Notes: generated by a model not told the origin, from the sequence alone. A stretch of DNA of 64,000 nucleotides from Saprospiraceae bacterium UBA7687 (GCA_002482845.1 DLGT01000057.1:1-64000); one strand, 5' to 3'; positions 1 to 9,339 are shown, numbered from the stretch's first letter. A program made the numbers and translations.

Positions 1-2886
1 GATGATGAAGATGCGCTAGAACAAAATAGTGTACATCAAGCTGGGGCTGCTTATATTTACACTCAAGATATTAATGGTACTTGGAAATTAAATAATTCAA
101 AAATTTCAGCACCGGTAAGAAGAATAAATGATTATTTCTCGGCGTCAATTACTGCTAACTCAGAATTTATTTTTTTCTCTAAGGTTTATGATGATTATGA
201 TTTATTGGAATCTAATTATTTAAAAGATGCAGGATCTGTATATTGTTATAATTTTGATCTTAATAATAAATTAAAATATCATCAAAAAATTGTACAAAAG
301 GATAGAAAAGGAGAAGACCTATTTGGTACTTATATTTCTTGCTCAAATAAATTCTTGATTGTAGGCGCCCCACAGGTAACTTATCACAACAAGGCTTCTA
401 CTGAGGTAGGAGCAGCTTATATTTATAAAAAAGATGAAAATACAAAACTATGGGTTGAACATCAAAAACTTGTTCCGTCAGACGGTAAATATGGGGATTT
501 ATTTGGTATGTGTGTTTCTATTTCAGAAAATTATGCAATAGTTAGCGCGTACAACCAATATCAAAATGCTTGGGGAACAAATCCATATCCTAACACCGGT
601 GTAATTTACGTATTTAGATTAAACTCATCAGGTATTTGGGAAGAAGTACAAAAAATAGTTGCTCCAGATCGTGCTCTAAGTGATAATTTTGGGTATCAAG
701 TTGCTATTTGGGACAGTACGATTGTGGTTGGTGCACCTGATCAAGATTTGGACGAAATTGGGCAAGATACAATCCAAGATGCTGGCGCTACTTACATATA
801 CGAAGCATGTCCCTCATCTATAGCCACAGACACGCAGATCGCATGCGGTTCATACAGCTGGATAGATGGTCTGACTTACATATCATCCGAACAAGACGAA
901 ACCTTCACCATACCTAATGCTTTGGGCTGCGATAGCATCATCACGCTGAATCTCACTGTCCATCCCATAGATAGCATTATAGAAGCTGTTGTAGAATGTG
1001 ATGTTTACAATTGGAATAGTTTGTCCCTGACCCAAAGCGGTAGTTATGTTTCCAAAGGGAAAAATCAATATGGTTGTGATAGTACCTTCACGCTAAACTT
1101 GACCATCCACAATGCCACAAATAATATAGAACAAAAGTCTGCCTGCGACTCCATCATGTGGAATGGCAGTACCTATGACAATTCAGGTATCCATACCTAC
1201 ACCACCACCAATATATATGGTTGCGACAGCACGGAGACCTTAAATCTTACCATCTATCCATCAACACAAGCAAACATAAACTTCACCACATGTGAAGCCT
1301 ACACTTGGAACGGTCAGACCTATGCCCAAAGTGGTATTTACACATACGTAACCAAAAATATTTATGAATGTGACAGCATTACCACACTCAAACTCACCAT
1401 CCATCCCACGATCACCGAGACCATCCAAGAGACCCAATGCGATGTTTACACATGGAATGGCACCACGTATACAGAGTCAGGTAGCTATAATTATCAGACA
1501 CTCAGCGTCCTAAATTGTGATTCCATCGCTACACTAGCGCTCACTATCCATCCATCAAGTCAGGAAGCTATATCATACAGCTCTTGCGATCCATATCTTT
1601 GGAATGGTACCACCTATACAGAAAGTGGTACCTACAGCTACAAAACTCAAAACATGTTTGGTTGTGATAGCACGACAACGCTAGACCTTACCATCCATCC
1701 TAATAACAATAACACAACCACTCAGACAGCGTGTGATACCTACACTTGGAGCGGCACAACATATGACCAAAGTGGGACTTACTTTACCACATCAACCAAT
1801 GTCTTTGGCTGCGACAGCATTAGTGCCCTAAACCTGACCATCCACCCATCACAAAATATATCCACCACAGAGACTGCTTGTGGTAGCTTTCTATGGCAAG
1901 GAACAACATATAACCAAAGTGGTATTTACACTCACCAAACCCAAAATACCTTTGGTTGTGACTCCACCGTCACACTCAATCTAACCATCCATCCAGAAAG
2001 CAACACAGATATCACCACTACCGCATGTGACAGCCTTATTTACCAAGGCCAAACAATCACAGAAAGTGGCACCTACAACTTCAGCTTACAAAATATCAAT
2101 GGATGTGACTCCACCATAAATCTTAACATCACCATATCCGTAGATAGAAACGAAAACACACAATCTGAATGTGGCACCTACCTTTGGCCAGTCACAGGTG
2201 AAGCATACACACAGTCAGGAACATACCAAGCGCTGTACACCAATGCTTTAGGTTGTGACTCCACTTACCGCCTCGATCTCACCATCCATCCCGAATATTA
2301 TCAAGAGACCACAGCAGAAGCTTGTGCAAAATACCTTTGGACCCTAAATAGCCAAACCTATACCCAAAGTGGCCAACACTCCGTCACCCTTCGCACCAGT
2401 CAAGGCTGTGATTCCATCATCACCCTTGATGTGACCATCCACCCAGAGTTTGAGTACAGAGACACCATCATCACAAACGAACCTTACCTTTGGCCCATCA
2501 ACAATACCACATACGAGTCATCAGGCATTTATACCGAGACATTCAGTACAGACTTGAGTTGTGATTCGATCCATTATCTCTATCTCACCATCAGCATAGA
2601 CACAGACATTCACGTCCCGAACATCATCAGTCCTGACGGTCCCAATAGCCAATTCACTTTTTACGGATCAAGTATCAGCATTATACAAGATCTATCAGTT
2701 TACGACAGATGGGGCAATCAAGTTTTCCACCGCAAATCCTTCCCACCCAACGATAGTACCCAAGGATGGGATGGTAAATATCAAGGCAAAAATCTTACAC
2801 CAGGTGTATATACTTATTCCGCTCAGCTTGTGCTAACAGATGGCACCACTATATCAAAATATGGAGATGTGACCATCATCCGTTGA
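1..2886 (+). CDS. Secreted FG-GAP/repeat adhesin with T9SS type B C-terminal domain (5' end outside window)
   Basis: The frame is open from base 1, so the start lies upstream; the TTG at 205 is only an internal codon. About the first 270 visible residues are FG-GAP-like beta-propeller repeats (recurring VGAP...DAGAxYIY). They are followed by 12 cysteine-containing repeats of about 50 residues, each closing on a variant of GCDSxxxLNLTIHP. The last ~90 residues (VYDRWGNQVF, GWDGKYQGK, LTPGVYTYS) match the gliding-motility-associated C-terminal family, a T9SS type B sorting signal, so the protein is probably exported and surface-attached. From about base 805, where the domains switch, the coding strand becomes visibly richer in C than the AT-rich propeller part. 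An adhesive role is inferred; the ligand is unknown. Confidence 0.9.
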   Translation, partial: DDEDALEQNSVHQAGAAYIYTQDINGTWKLNNSKISAPVRRINDYFSASITANSEFIFFSKVYDDYDLLESNYLKDAGSVYCYNFDLNNKLKYHQKIVQKDRKGEDLFGTYISCSNKFLIVGAPQVTYHNKASTEVGAAYIYKKDENTKLWVEHQKLVPSDGKYGDLFGMCVSISENYAIVSAYNQYQNAWGTNPYPNTGVIYVFRLNSSGIWEEVQKIVAPDRALSDNFGYQVAIWDSTIVVGAPDQDLDEIGQDTIQDAGATYIYEACPSSIATDTQIACGSYSWIDGLTYISSEQDETFTIPNALGCDSIITLNLTVHPIDSIIEAVVECDVYNWNSLSLTQSGSYVSKGKNQYGCDSTFTLNLTIHNATNNIEQKSACDSIMWNGSTYDNSGIHTYTTTNIYGCDSTETLNLTIYPSTQANINFTTCEAYTWNGQTYAQSGIYTYVTKNIYECDSITTLKLTIHPTITETIQETQCDVYTWNGTTYTESGSYNYQTLSVLNCDSIATLALTIHPSSQEAISYSSCDPYLWNGTTYTESGTYSYKTQNMFGCDSTTTLDLTIHPNNNNTTTQTACDTYTWSGTTYDQSGTYFTTSTNVFGCDSISALNLTIHPSQNISTTETACGSFLWQGTTYNQSGIYTHQTQNTFGCDSTVTLNLTIHPESNTDITTTACDSLIYQGQTITESGTYNFSLQNINGCDSTINLNITISVDRNENTQSECGTYLWPVTGEAYTQSGTYQALYTNALGCDSTYRLDLTIHPEYYQETTAEACAKYLWTLNSQTYTQSGQHSVTLRTSQGCDSIITLDVTIHPEFEYRDTIITNEPYLWPINNTTYESSGIYTETFSTDLSCDSIHYLYLTISIDTDIHVPNIISPDGPNSQFTFYGSSISIIQDLSVYDRWGNQVFHRKSFPPNDSTQGWDGKYQGKNLTPGVYTYSAQLVLTDGTTISKYGDVTIIR

Positions 2887-2897
2887 TCCCTATTGGA

Positions 2898-2954
2898 CTT
2901 GCAAACTTGTTTGCAAGCATCACGTTTATTGGCATTGCAATCTCCGATTGCAAT
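2898..2954. repeat. Two adjacent small perfect palindromes
   Basis: CTTGCAAA/TTTGCAAG (2898-2917) and ATTGCAAT/ATTGCAAT (2934-2954, 5-nt loop) form two hairpins just after the adhesin stop. Neither is followed by a T-run, so they are not clear intrinsic terminators. They may protect the 3' end of the mRNA or belong to an intergenic repeat family. Confidence 0.6.
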
Positions 2955-3016
2955 ATAATGTAGTTATACCTTCCAGCTATCAAATGTCCAAACAAATTTT
3001 GCAAGCGTGATCATCC

Positions 3017-3095
3017 AAGATGTCAGGGCTACGCCCCTTTTATTTCATCTATTTTTATTTTCTACAAAGATGTCAGAGCTACGCTCCTTTTATTT
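3017..3095. repeat. 29-bp direct repeat, two copies 50 bp apart
   Basis: Copies at 3017-3045 and 3067-3095 share AAGATGTCAG(G/A)GCTACG and (C/T)CCTTTTATTT with two differences. They look like a dispersed intergenic repeat of the genome rather than a coding remnant. Confidence 0.7.
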
Positions 3096-3157
3096 AATGA
3101 CATCAAACAACAACGATTTGTGTTGGGACATAGTCCATTAATCTTAGACTCTCTAGC

Positions 3158-3191
3158 AAACCTTATAGGTTTCTAAAAACCTATAAGGTTT
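3158..3191. repeat. REP-like palindrome with 15-bp perfect stem
   Basis: AAACCTTATAGGTTT pairs perfectly with AAACCTATAAGGTTT across a 4-nt loop. There is no T-run on either side, which favours an extragenic palindromic element over a terminator. Confidence 0.65.
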
Positions 3192-3403
3192 ATGCAGTTT
3201 TAGGGGTGTAGCCTTGTAATCTTAAAAGTATACCTTTAAAAGATAACGTCACAGCATTGTAGCTTAGTGACTAATCGATAAGTGTATGTAGAAAAGGTGA
3301 TGCGAATGGTAGCAAGATTAGTTTTTCTGATCATAAGTTTATGCTACTTAAATATTAATTTTAAGGTGTTACAGTCTATATTTTTTCTTTAACTGGAAAT
3401 AAT

Positions 3404-3411
3404 TATCTTTG
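3404..3411 (+). promoter_or_regulatory. Bacteroidota-type -7 element for the KAP/Roco genes
   Basis: TATCTTTG fits the TAnnTTTG consensus of the Bacteroidota primary sigma factor and lies 25 bp before the KAP ATG, giving a predicted short leader. No strong -33 TTTG is seen. Confidence 0.5.
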
Positions 3412-3435
3412 TTCTAAGAAATATAGAAATTAAAT

Positions 3436-4893
3436 ATGGATTATGGTTTATTCGGTACAATAAAGGAAAAATTTACTGACCATCTTATTCCGAAAGATAA
3501 TGAAAGAATCTTATACTCAGGTAAATTTGGCGTGGGCAAATCTACTTTTCTTAGGCATTACTTTAAAGAGAATACGAAGTATAATTGTATCCATTTATAT
3601 CCAGTAAACTATTCTATTTTATCTAATGAAGATATCTTTACGTACCTAAAGTTTGATATCCTATTTGATCTGATCACAGATAAAGGTGTAGTATTGAAAG
3701 AGGCAAAGAGTTATGACCACTTCTATGCATTGCCTGAATTTGCTAAGAATAATTGGTTTCGTTTTTTGACCTTAATACCACTTTTATTTGACAAACTAGG
3801 TGGTGTAGTACCTGGCAGAGGCATATCAGAAGTGATGAAAGGTTGTGAACAACTTTTGAAAGATTATAATGAGTTTGTTAAACCAAAAGATGGAGATATA
3901 AATGAATTTGATAAATTCAAAGCTGATATTTTCAATAGAGAAGGCGGTTTGTATGAAAGTAATGCGCTTACTAATATCGTAAGAACAGAATTGGCCGAAA
4001 TGAAATCTAATTCAGGCAAAGAAAACATCTTAATTATAGATGACTTAGATAGACTCGATCCAGATCATATATTCAGGTTGCTCAATGTGTTCTCAGCACA
4101 TTTTGATGAAAGACATAGATTTGATGGAGAAAATGCTAGCAATAAATATGGATTCGATAAGATAATCTTGGTATGTGACAATGAAAATATTCGCAATATC
4201 TTCAAAGCAAGATATGGCATGGACACTGACTACAATGGATACATCGATAAGTTTTATTCTAAAGAGATCTTTGAACATAAAATTGGTGATTTGGTAGATA
4301 TATTTAGCAAAAAAGTATTTGCTACAGTAAAAACTGGACATCACGAAATTATGAATAATGATTCTAGTCACTTCTTTTCTCCTTATTTTGATTCAATAAT
4401 TTATATTTTATTATCACAAAATCTTTTAAATCTTAGAACACTTTTTAAATTTGCTCTGATTGAAATTGATCTGAGTCGATTAAATAAAATGATTGACCCT
4501 ATGGATAATATCACAAGGCATAGCTTTGATACATTAGTTATTCTTGATGTATTATCTTCTATTTATGGAGACCAGAGTAATTTAAAACAGATTTTAGATA
4601 AATTAAATGAAAATCATAGTTTCAAAGAAGATTACGATTTTAATCAATCAAAACATAAAATTTTGGGTGAACTAATTTTTCTTAATAGAAAATTAAAGAG
4701 TAAATGGGAATATCAAAAAGGAAAAAACACTGCGGAGACAATATGTAATTTTAATGATCAGGAATATCAAATATTAAGGAGAGATTATCCAGATAAGTCT
4801 ACTGCATTGTTTATTCATTTTAAAATTGCGGAAAGCCTAGACATCAATTATGTTACATTATTCAAAAAATATGCGTTAGAAAAATATAGATAA
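3436..4893 (+). CDS. KAP-family P-loop NTPase
   Basis: The 485-residue protein has a Walker A at residues ~29-37 (GKFGVGKST) and a Walker B with the KAP signature IIDDLDRLD at ~200-208, followed by HIFRLLNVFSAHFD. KAP ATPases are STAND-like signalling or defence NTPases, best known from the phage-exclusion protein PifA. A moderately hydrophobic stretch at ~110-128 sits where other KAP proteins carry membrane segments, but no definite transmembrane helix is seen. The gene ends 4 bp before the LRR-Roc-COR gene, so the two are probably co-transcribed and co-functional. Most likely it is the NTP-driven sensor or partner of that protein; this role is inferred from context only. Confidence 0.8.
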   Translation: MDYGLFGTIKEKFTDHLIPKDNERILYSGKFGVGKSTFLRHYFKENTKYNCIHLYPVNYSILSNEDIFTYLKFDILFDLITDKGVVLKEAKSYDHFYALPEFAKNNWFRFLTLIPLLFDKLGGVVPGRGISEVMKGCEQLLKDYNEFVKPKDGDINEFDKFKADIFNREGGLYESNALTNIVRTELAEMKSNSGKENILIIDDLDRLDPDHIFRLLNVFSAHFDERHRFDGENASNKYGFDKIILVCDNENIRNIFKARYGMDTDYNGYIDKFYSKEIFEHKIGDLVDIFSKKVFATVKTGHHEIMNNDSSHFFSPYFDSIIYILLSQNLLNLRTLFKFALIEIDLSRLNKMIDPMDNITRHSFDTLVILDVLSSIYGDQSNLKQILDKLNENHSFKEDYDFNQSKHKILGELIFLNRKLKSKWEYQKGKNTAETICNFNDQEYQILRRDYPDKSTALFIHFKIAESLDINYVTLFKKYALEKYR

Positions 4894-4897
4894 ACCC

Positions 4898-7800
4898 ATG
4901 ATAGAAGTTGGAAAAAGAATAGAAGAAGAACAGAAAGCTCAAACTGGAAAGCTAAATTTAAGTGGGTTGGCATTAACTGAGATCCCAAAAGAAATTACTG
5001 AAATGATTTGGCTAAAGGAGTTGGATTTATCTCACAATCCTTTAAAAAAGATAGTAGGATTAGATAAATTAAACTCCTTAACAATATTAAAACTCATTTT
5101 CAATCAACTAACAAATATCGATGGTCTAAAGCAACTCACACAACTGAAAGAGTTGTATTTATCCCACAATCAACTCACAAAAATTGAAGGGCTTGAGAAA
5201 CTTAAACAACTAAAAATATTAGATTTATCAAAAAATCAGATCACAGAAATAGAAGGAATTGATAAGCTAACATCGCTTGAGACCTTGGAACTAAGATCAA
5301 ATAAAATCACAAAAATAGAAGGTTTAAAGCAACTCAAAGTGCTTATTAATTTGAATTTATCCGATAATCAACTCACAAAAATTGAAGGATTGAAGCAACT
5401 CACGAGGTTACACTCGTTAGGGTTATCATCAAATTGTTTAAAGAGAATAGAAGGTTTAGAACAATTGATTTCATTAAATACATTGTTTATTTCTTCAAAT
5501 CAACTCACGAAAATAGAAGGACTGGAAAATCTTTTACAGCTGAAAATATTGAATTTAGCCGGCAATAACCTCAGAAAAATAGAAGGACTGGAGCAGCTTG
5601 CATTGCTAGAAGGACTAAGTTTAGAAATAAATCAATTAACAAAAATAGAAGGACTAGACCAGCTAATCAATCTACAGTGGTTAAATTTAGCCTACAATCA
5701 ACTCACGAAAATACAAGGATTTGAGCAAAGCAGGACACTCAAGACCTTGAATTTATCGGAAAATCAACTTATTAAATTAGAAGGATTAGGGATGCTTGTT
5801 GAACTTAATACTTTGTTTGTATACTCAAATCAACTAACAAAGATAGAAAACCTAGACCAATTAACAATCTTGAAAAATTTGAATTTATCTGACAATAAAC
5901 TCACTAAAATACAGGGACTAGAGCGATTGACTGCAATGATTTCATTGGATTTGTCTATAAATACAATTAGAAAAATAGAAGGACTTAACAACCTTAAGAT
6001 CCTAGAAATATTGAATTTATCTATAAATAAACTTGTAAAAATCGAAGGATTGGATAATTTGAAGTCTATAAATATTTTAGATTTATCATCAAATCATATC
6101 AAAAAAATAGAAGGACTCGAGACTCTTACACAGCTGACGGAGTTAAATTTATCAGCTAATCTACTAAAAAATATAGCAGATATCAAAGGGCTTAAAGATT
6201 TGATGTCAAAACCAAAGTTAAGAATAGATAAAAACGACGTTTCCAAAGACCTACAGTTGTCAAGGGATAGGAAAGATTCACATCTGACTGCTGTACTCAA
6301 TCTAATAGATAGGTTTCTTGATGATAATAAAATAAAAATTACCTTACCTTTAAAAGTACTTTTATTAGGCAACCATTCTTCAGGCAAATCTACTCTATTA
6401 AATTACATTTTATCTGGTGAAATAAAAAAACATGATTCTACCCACATTTTAAACATAGCATACTTAAAAAGAGATGATCCTACTGAAAATTTACCCAAAG
6501 CAGTTTTTTTTGATTTCGGTGGGCAGGATTATTACCATGGCATGTATAAGCCATTTTTGAGTCATGATGCATTATACTTGATTTTATGGAAACATAGTAC
6601 AAATAGAAATGAACGAATTTTATCTGATGGAAATGGAATTACTTGTCACCATTTTAGCCTTTCATATTGGGTGGCTCAAAAAATCTATTTGGAAACAGAA
6701 ATTTATTCTGATGAACCAGAAGACCCTAAATTTGTCATACAAACACATTGGCGAGAAGAGAAGAATGAAACCGAACCATCGATGGGTTTACTCGAAGACG
6801 AAAAAATAAGACTTTCATTAATTCCAGGCAAAGAACAAAAGTTCGAGGATGATAGACAGCTTATTTTATCTAAAATCGATGCTCTTTTAGAAGATGAAAA
6901 ATATAAAAGAGAAGAACCAAAATGGTATGTGGCCTTCTTAAATCATTTGATATCCGAAGGAAAAAACAATGATAGGTTTAGAGATATTGAAGAATTGTTG
7001 CTTGATCCACCTATATATGACACAAAACTTGATGATAAAGAAGATTCTCTAAAGGCAGAATTGGCACTATTGCATAGGCGTGGTTTGGTATTGTATTACC
7101 CAAATATTGATGAACGTAAATACTGGCCAGGTCCGGCAAGTTTTGCAAAATACGTGCATGATCACATACTGACCAAAGACGATTATTTGCTCAAAAATAA
7201 AGGAGTCATTTCATTGGATGATTTCAAAGTGAATGAAACCATTATAAGAGTACTAATAGAACAAAATATTATTTTTCAAGATGATTACAATAAAAAAATT
7301 ATTGTTCCAGGATTTCTAAGTTTAACTTCTGATGATGATGTTAAGGAAAAATATGAAACAGATACTAAAGACGTAAATAGAACCCTGTTTTACTTGCAGT
7401 TTATCCAATACCTACCTTTTGGATATATCAATCAACTCATATCTTCTATAGGTCAGCAAGGAAAACACTTGAATTATTGGAGAGATGAAGTGTATTTTTT
7501 GTTTGAAAAAATTGAATTCAGAATAAACTTTGATTATGAACATCTAAAAATATCTGTATTTGCTAACCAGAATCCAAATAAAGAGATAATAACATATTTA
7601 TTTTATACGCTATTGGGAGAATATTGGGGCTTAGAAATGCCAATATTTTCTCTCTTCAAAGAAATTATAAATCCTAAAAATCTATCTGAAGAAAGAACGT
7701 TAGATCAAAGACAATATAATTCCGTAGAAAATTATAGTTTTCTAATAACAAGAACTGAGTGTCGTCCAAAAGATTTATATATTTCTTTGGACAATATTGA

Positions 7801-8515
7801 ATATGTGGAATACCAATCTATCTGGACTTGTCAGACTGAAGAAATTCCTTGTTTTCCTTTATTAGATAATAAGATTGATTTAAATGATAGAAGCAGTACA
7901 TGTAAAATAGCTCCTTTTAAAGATCTCATAAAAAATAGATATATGGTAGAAGAAAGAATAAAATTAAATTTAGATAATCCCAATATATCATCCAATTCTC
8001 AAGAGCCAGTGAGTGTTTTTATAGTTTATAGTTGGGATAATGAAGATCATAAAACAAAAGTTTTATCATTTTGCAATTACCTAAGACAAAAAGGATATAA
8101 TGCAGTGATGGATGTTCTTAAAAGCCAAGAACAATCAAGTACGGATTTCACCAAAATGATGCATCAAGCAATGACTGATTACAAGAAAGTTGTTATTATT
8201 TTATCTGAAGGGTATAAAGAAAAAGCAAATGATTTTAAATCAGGAGTTGGTGAAGAATATCAGTTAATTATTAAGGATTTAAAAATTCATCCGAATAAAT
8301 ATATTTTATATACTTTTGATAAAGTATCAATAAATATAGCACCTTTAGCATTACAACAAAGGGAAATGATTTCTTATTTTGAAGATCAAGATTTTCAAAA
8401 ATTATATTCTAAATTGGATGATACACCAACAATTTCATTTTCTCCAATTGGTGATAGTAAACCAAAGACCATTCCAAAAGATATACCTGATTTTTTGAGC
8501 CTGATGGGTGAATAA
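4898..8515 (+). CDS. Roco protein: LRR array, Roc GTPase, COR, C-terminal SEFIR/TIR-like domain
   Basis: The 1205-residue protein starts with about 19 leucine-rich repeats of 22 residues (SDS22-like, LTKIEGLxQLxxLxxLxLS), residues ~15-435. A Roc GTPase follows, with P-loop GNHSSGKST at ~490 and switch motif DFGGQ at ~538; the expected G4 motif is degenerate (QTHWREE). Residues ~690-870 fit a COR dimerisation domain. The end (~1037-1165: VFIVYSWDNEDHK, VVIILSEGYKEKA, GVGEEYQ) matches the SEFIR/TIR-like fold, which signals by homotypic contacts and in some bacterial relatives is a toxic effector. LRR sensor plus GTPase switch plus SEFIR output is an NLR-like immune design. The ATG lies 4 bp after the KAP gene. 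The antiphage role is inferred. Confidence 0.85.
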   Translation: MIEVGKRIEEEQKAQTGKLNLSGLALTEIPKEITEMIWLKELDLSHNPLKKIVGLDKLNSLTILKLIFNQLTNIDGLKQLTQLKELYLSHNQLTKIEGLEKLKQLKILDLSKNQITEIEGIDKLTSLETLELRSNKITKIEGLKQLKVLINLNLSDNQLTKIEGLKQLTRLHSLGLSSNCLKRIEGLEQLISLNTLFISSNQLTKIEGLENLLQLKILNLAGNNLRKIEGLEQLALLEGLSLEINQLTKIEGLDQLINLQWLNLAYNQLTKIQGFEQSRTLKTLNLSENQLIKLEGLGMLVELNTLFVYSNQLTKIENLDQLTILKNLNLSDNKLTKIQGLERLTAMISLDLSINTIRKIEGLNNLKILEILNLSINKLVKIEGLDNLKSINILDLSSNHIKKIEGLETLTQLTELNLSANLLKNIADIKGLKDLMSKPKLRIDKNDVSKDLQLSRDRKDSHLTAVLNLIDRFLDDNKIKITLPLKVLLLGNHSSGKSTLLNYILSGEIKKHDSTHILNIAYLKRDDPTENLPKAVFFDFGGQDYYHGMYKPFLSHDALYLILWKHSTNRNERILSDGNGITCHHFSLSYWVAQKIYLETEIYSDEPEDPKFVIQTHWREEKNETEPSMGLLEDEKIRLSLIPGKEQKFEDDRQLILSKIDALLEDEKYKREEPKWYVAFLNHLISEGKNNDRFRDIEELLLDPPIYDTKLDDKEDSLKAELALLHRRGLVLYYPNIDERKYWPGPASFAKYVHDHILTKDDYLLKNKGVISLDDFKVNETIIRVLIEQNIIFQDDYNKKIIVPGFLSLTSDDDVKEKYETDTKDVNRTLFYLQFIQYLPFGYINQLISSIGQQGKHLNYWRDEVYFLFEKIEFRINFDYEHLKISVFANQNPNKEIITYLFYTLLGEYWGLEMPIFSLFKEIINPKNLSEERTLDQRQYNSVENYSFLITRTECRPKDLYISLDNIEYVEYQSIWTCQTEEIPCFPLLDNKIDLNDRSSTCKIAPFKDLIKNRYMVEERIKLNLDNPNISSNSQEPVSVFIVYSWDNEDHKTKVLSFCNYLRQKGYNAVMDVLKSQEQSSTDFTKMMHQAMTDYKKVVIILSEGYKEKANDFKSGVGEEYQLIIKDLKIHPNKYILYTFDKVSINIAPLALQQREMISYFEDQDFQKLYSKLDDTPTISFSPIGDSKPKTIPKDIPDFLSLMGE

Positions 8516-8608
8516 TCAAGTAAATAAAAAAATGAAAGACCTAATTATTCAAAACATCATTAAGAGAATAATCTCAAATTAATTAAGTACTATTTGACAA
8601 TTTATAAT

Positions 8609-9082
8609 ATGATAGTAAAAGAGCAGCTTAAACATTTATTTAAAAAAGGGACTTTAGATAATATTCATTTTGGAATTTCAAGGTCAAGATTAGTAGAAAT
8701 ATTAGGTAATTCTGATTGGATTTTTTATTCAAATGAAAAAGATAATTTTCCATCTATTTATAAATATGGCAGAATGGAATTTTACTTTATGCATGATGAT
8801 AAAGATGAAGGGCTCAGTGGATTAGTTTTTCAACCATTGACACGTCCTGGTTCTAAAGGTAACTTACATCTTAATTACTATGGGTGGAATGAAAAATTAG
8901 ATATAAATAAAGCTATGGACATTTTAAATAAGAATAATATCAAATTTCAAGAATTCCCAAATAAAAGAGATTTGGACGTTAGAGTTTTAACAACAGAAGG
9001 AAATGTAAAAATAGCTTTTGATAGTGATGATATTCCTGGTCAATTTTATTTAAATAAGATTGTAAAGTTTATTGACCTTTAG
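8609..9082 (+). CDS. Small unknown protein, possible regulator or immunity protein
   Basis: This 157-residue soluble protein has no signal peptide or membrane segment. I chose the ATG at 8609 over the TTG at 8594. The N-terminal half (IHFGISRSRLVEILGNSDW, then KYGRMEFYF) resembles small proteins with the pattern GxxrxEvxxlLGxPdDW...kYGdiEfhF that occur beside toxins and defence genes, but I cannot name a family or function. It follows the Roco gene by 93 bp on the same strand with the same low GC, so it belongs to the island. It could moderate the SEFIR protein or be an independent passenger. Confidence 0.6.
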   Translation: MIVKEQLKHLFKKGTLDNIHFGISRSRLVEILGNSDWIFYSNEKDNFPSIYKYGRMEFYFMHDDKDEGLSGLVFQPLTRPGSKGNLHLNYYGWNEKLDINKAMDILNKNNIKFQEFPNKRDLDVRVLTTEGNVKIAFDSDDIPGQFYLNKIVKFIDL

Positions 9083-9164
9083 AAAAAATTTTATTGACTT
9101 ATGTCATGCTAAAAAGGAATTTAAAAAAGAATTGTAAATTCTTATTATATAATAATGAGTTTAA

Positions 9165-9281
9165 AAACTTGATCCCAAAGAAGAAGGAAAAAGTATAGGA
9201 TATATTGATCAGCAAGATAATGATGAAGCTTGGGTAAAAGTGATAAATGATTTGGTAAAAACTTGTTTGAATAATAAGTGA
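9165..9281 (+). pseudogene. 3' fragment of a probable TIR-domain gene
   Basis: After an in-frame stop, 38 codons read KLDPKEEGKSIGYIDQ, then NDEAWVKVINDLVK and a TGA. The pattern, a short lead then xDEAWxxVxxxI at the very C-terminus, is that of bacterial TIR-domain proteins (typically LPxDGKPIxxW...DEAW). No start or upstream TIR core is present. I read it as the stub of a deleted immune-type gene; chance resemblance is possible because it is short. Confidence 0.35.
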
Positions 9282-9339
9282 AAAACAATTTTAACATATA
9301 AAAACCTTAAAACAACCAATATTTTAAGACTTTTTTAAC

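Larger units (their letters stand above)
2887..3435. other. Gene-free spacer with three hairpins, a direct repeat and a promoter
   Basis: No credible ORF. The spacer holds palindromes at 2898-2917, 2934-2954 and 3158-3191, a 29-bp direct repeat at 3017 and 3067, and a promoter before the KAP gene. It separates the adhesin gene from the accessory island. Confidence 0.7.

Noticed and set aside
205..207. TTG as start of the first adhesin gene
   Set aside because: The frame is open to base 1 and encodes further FG-GAP repeat sequence, so the gene begins before the window.
2887..3435. tRNA or small RNA gene suggested by the hairpins
   Set aside because: The palindromes are isolated perfect stems; no cloverleaf, CCA end or known RNA family pattern could be seen.
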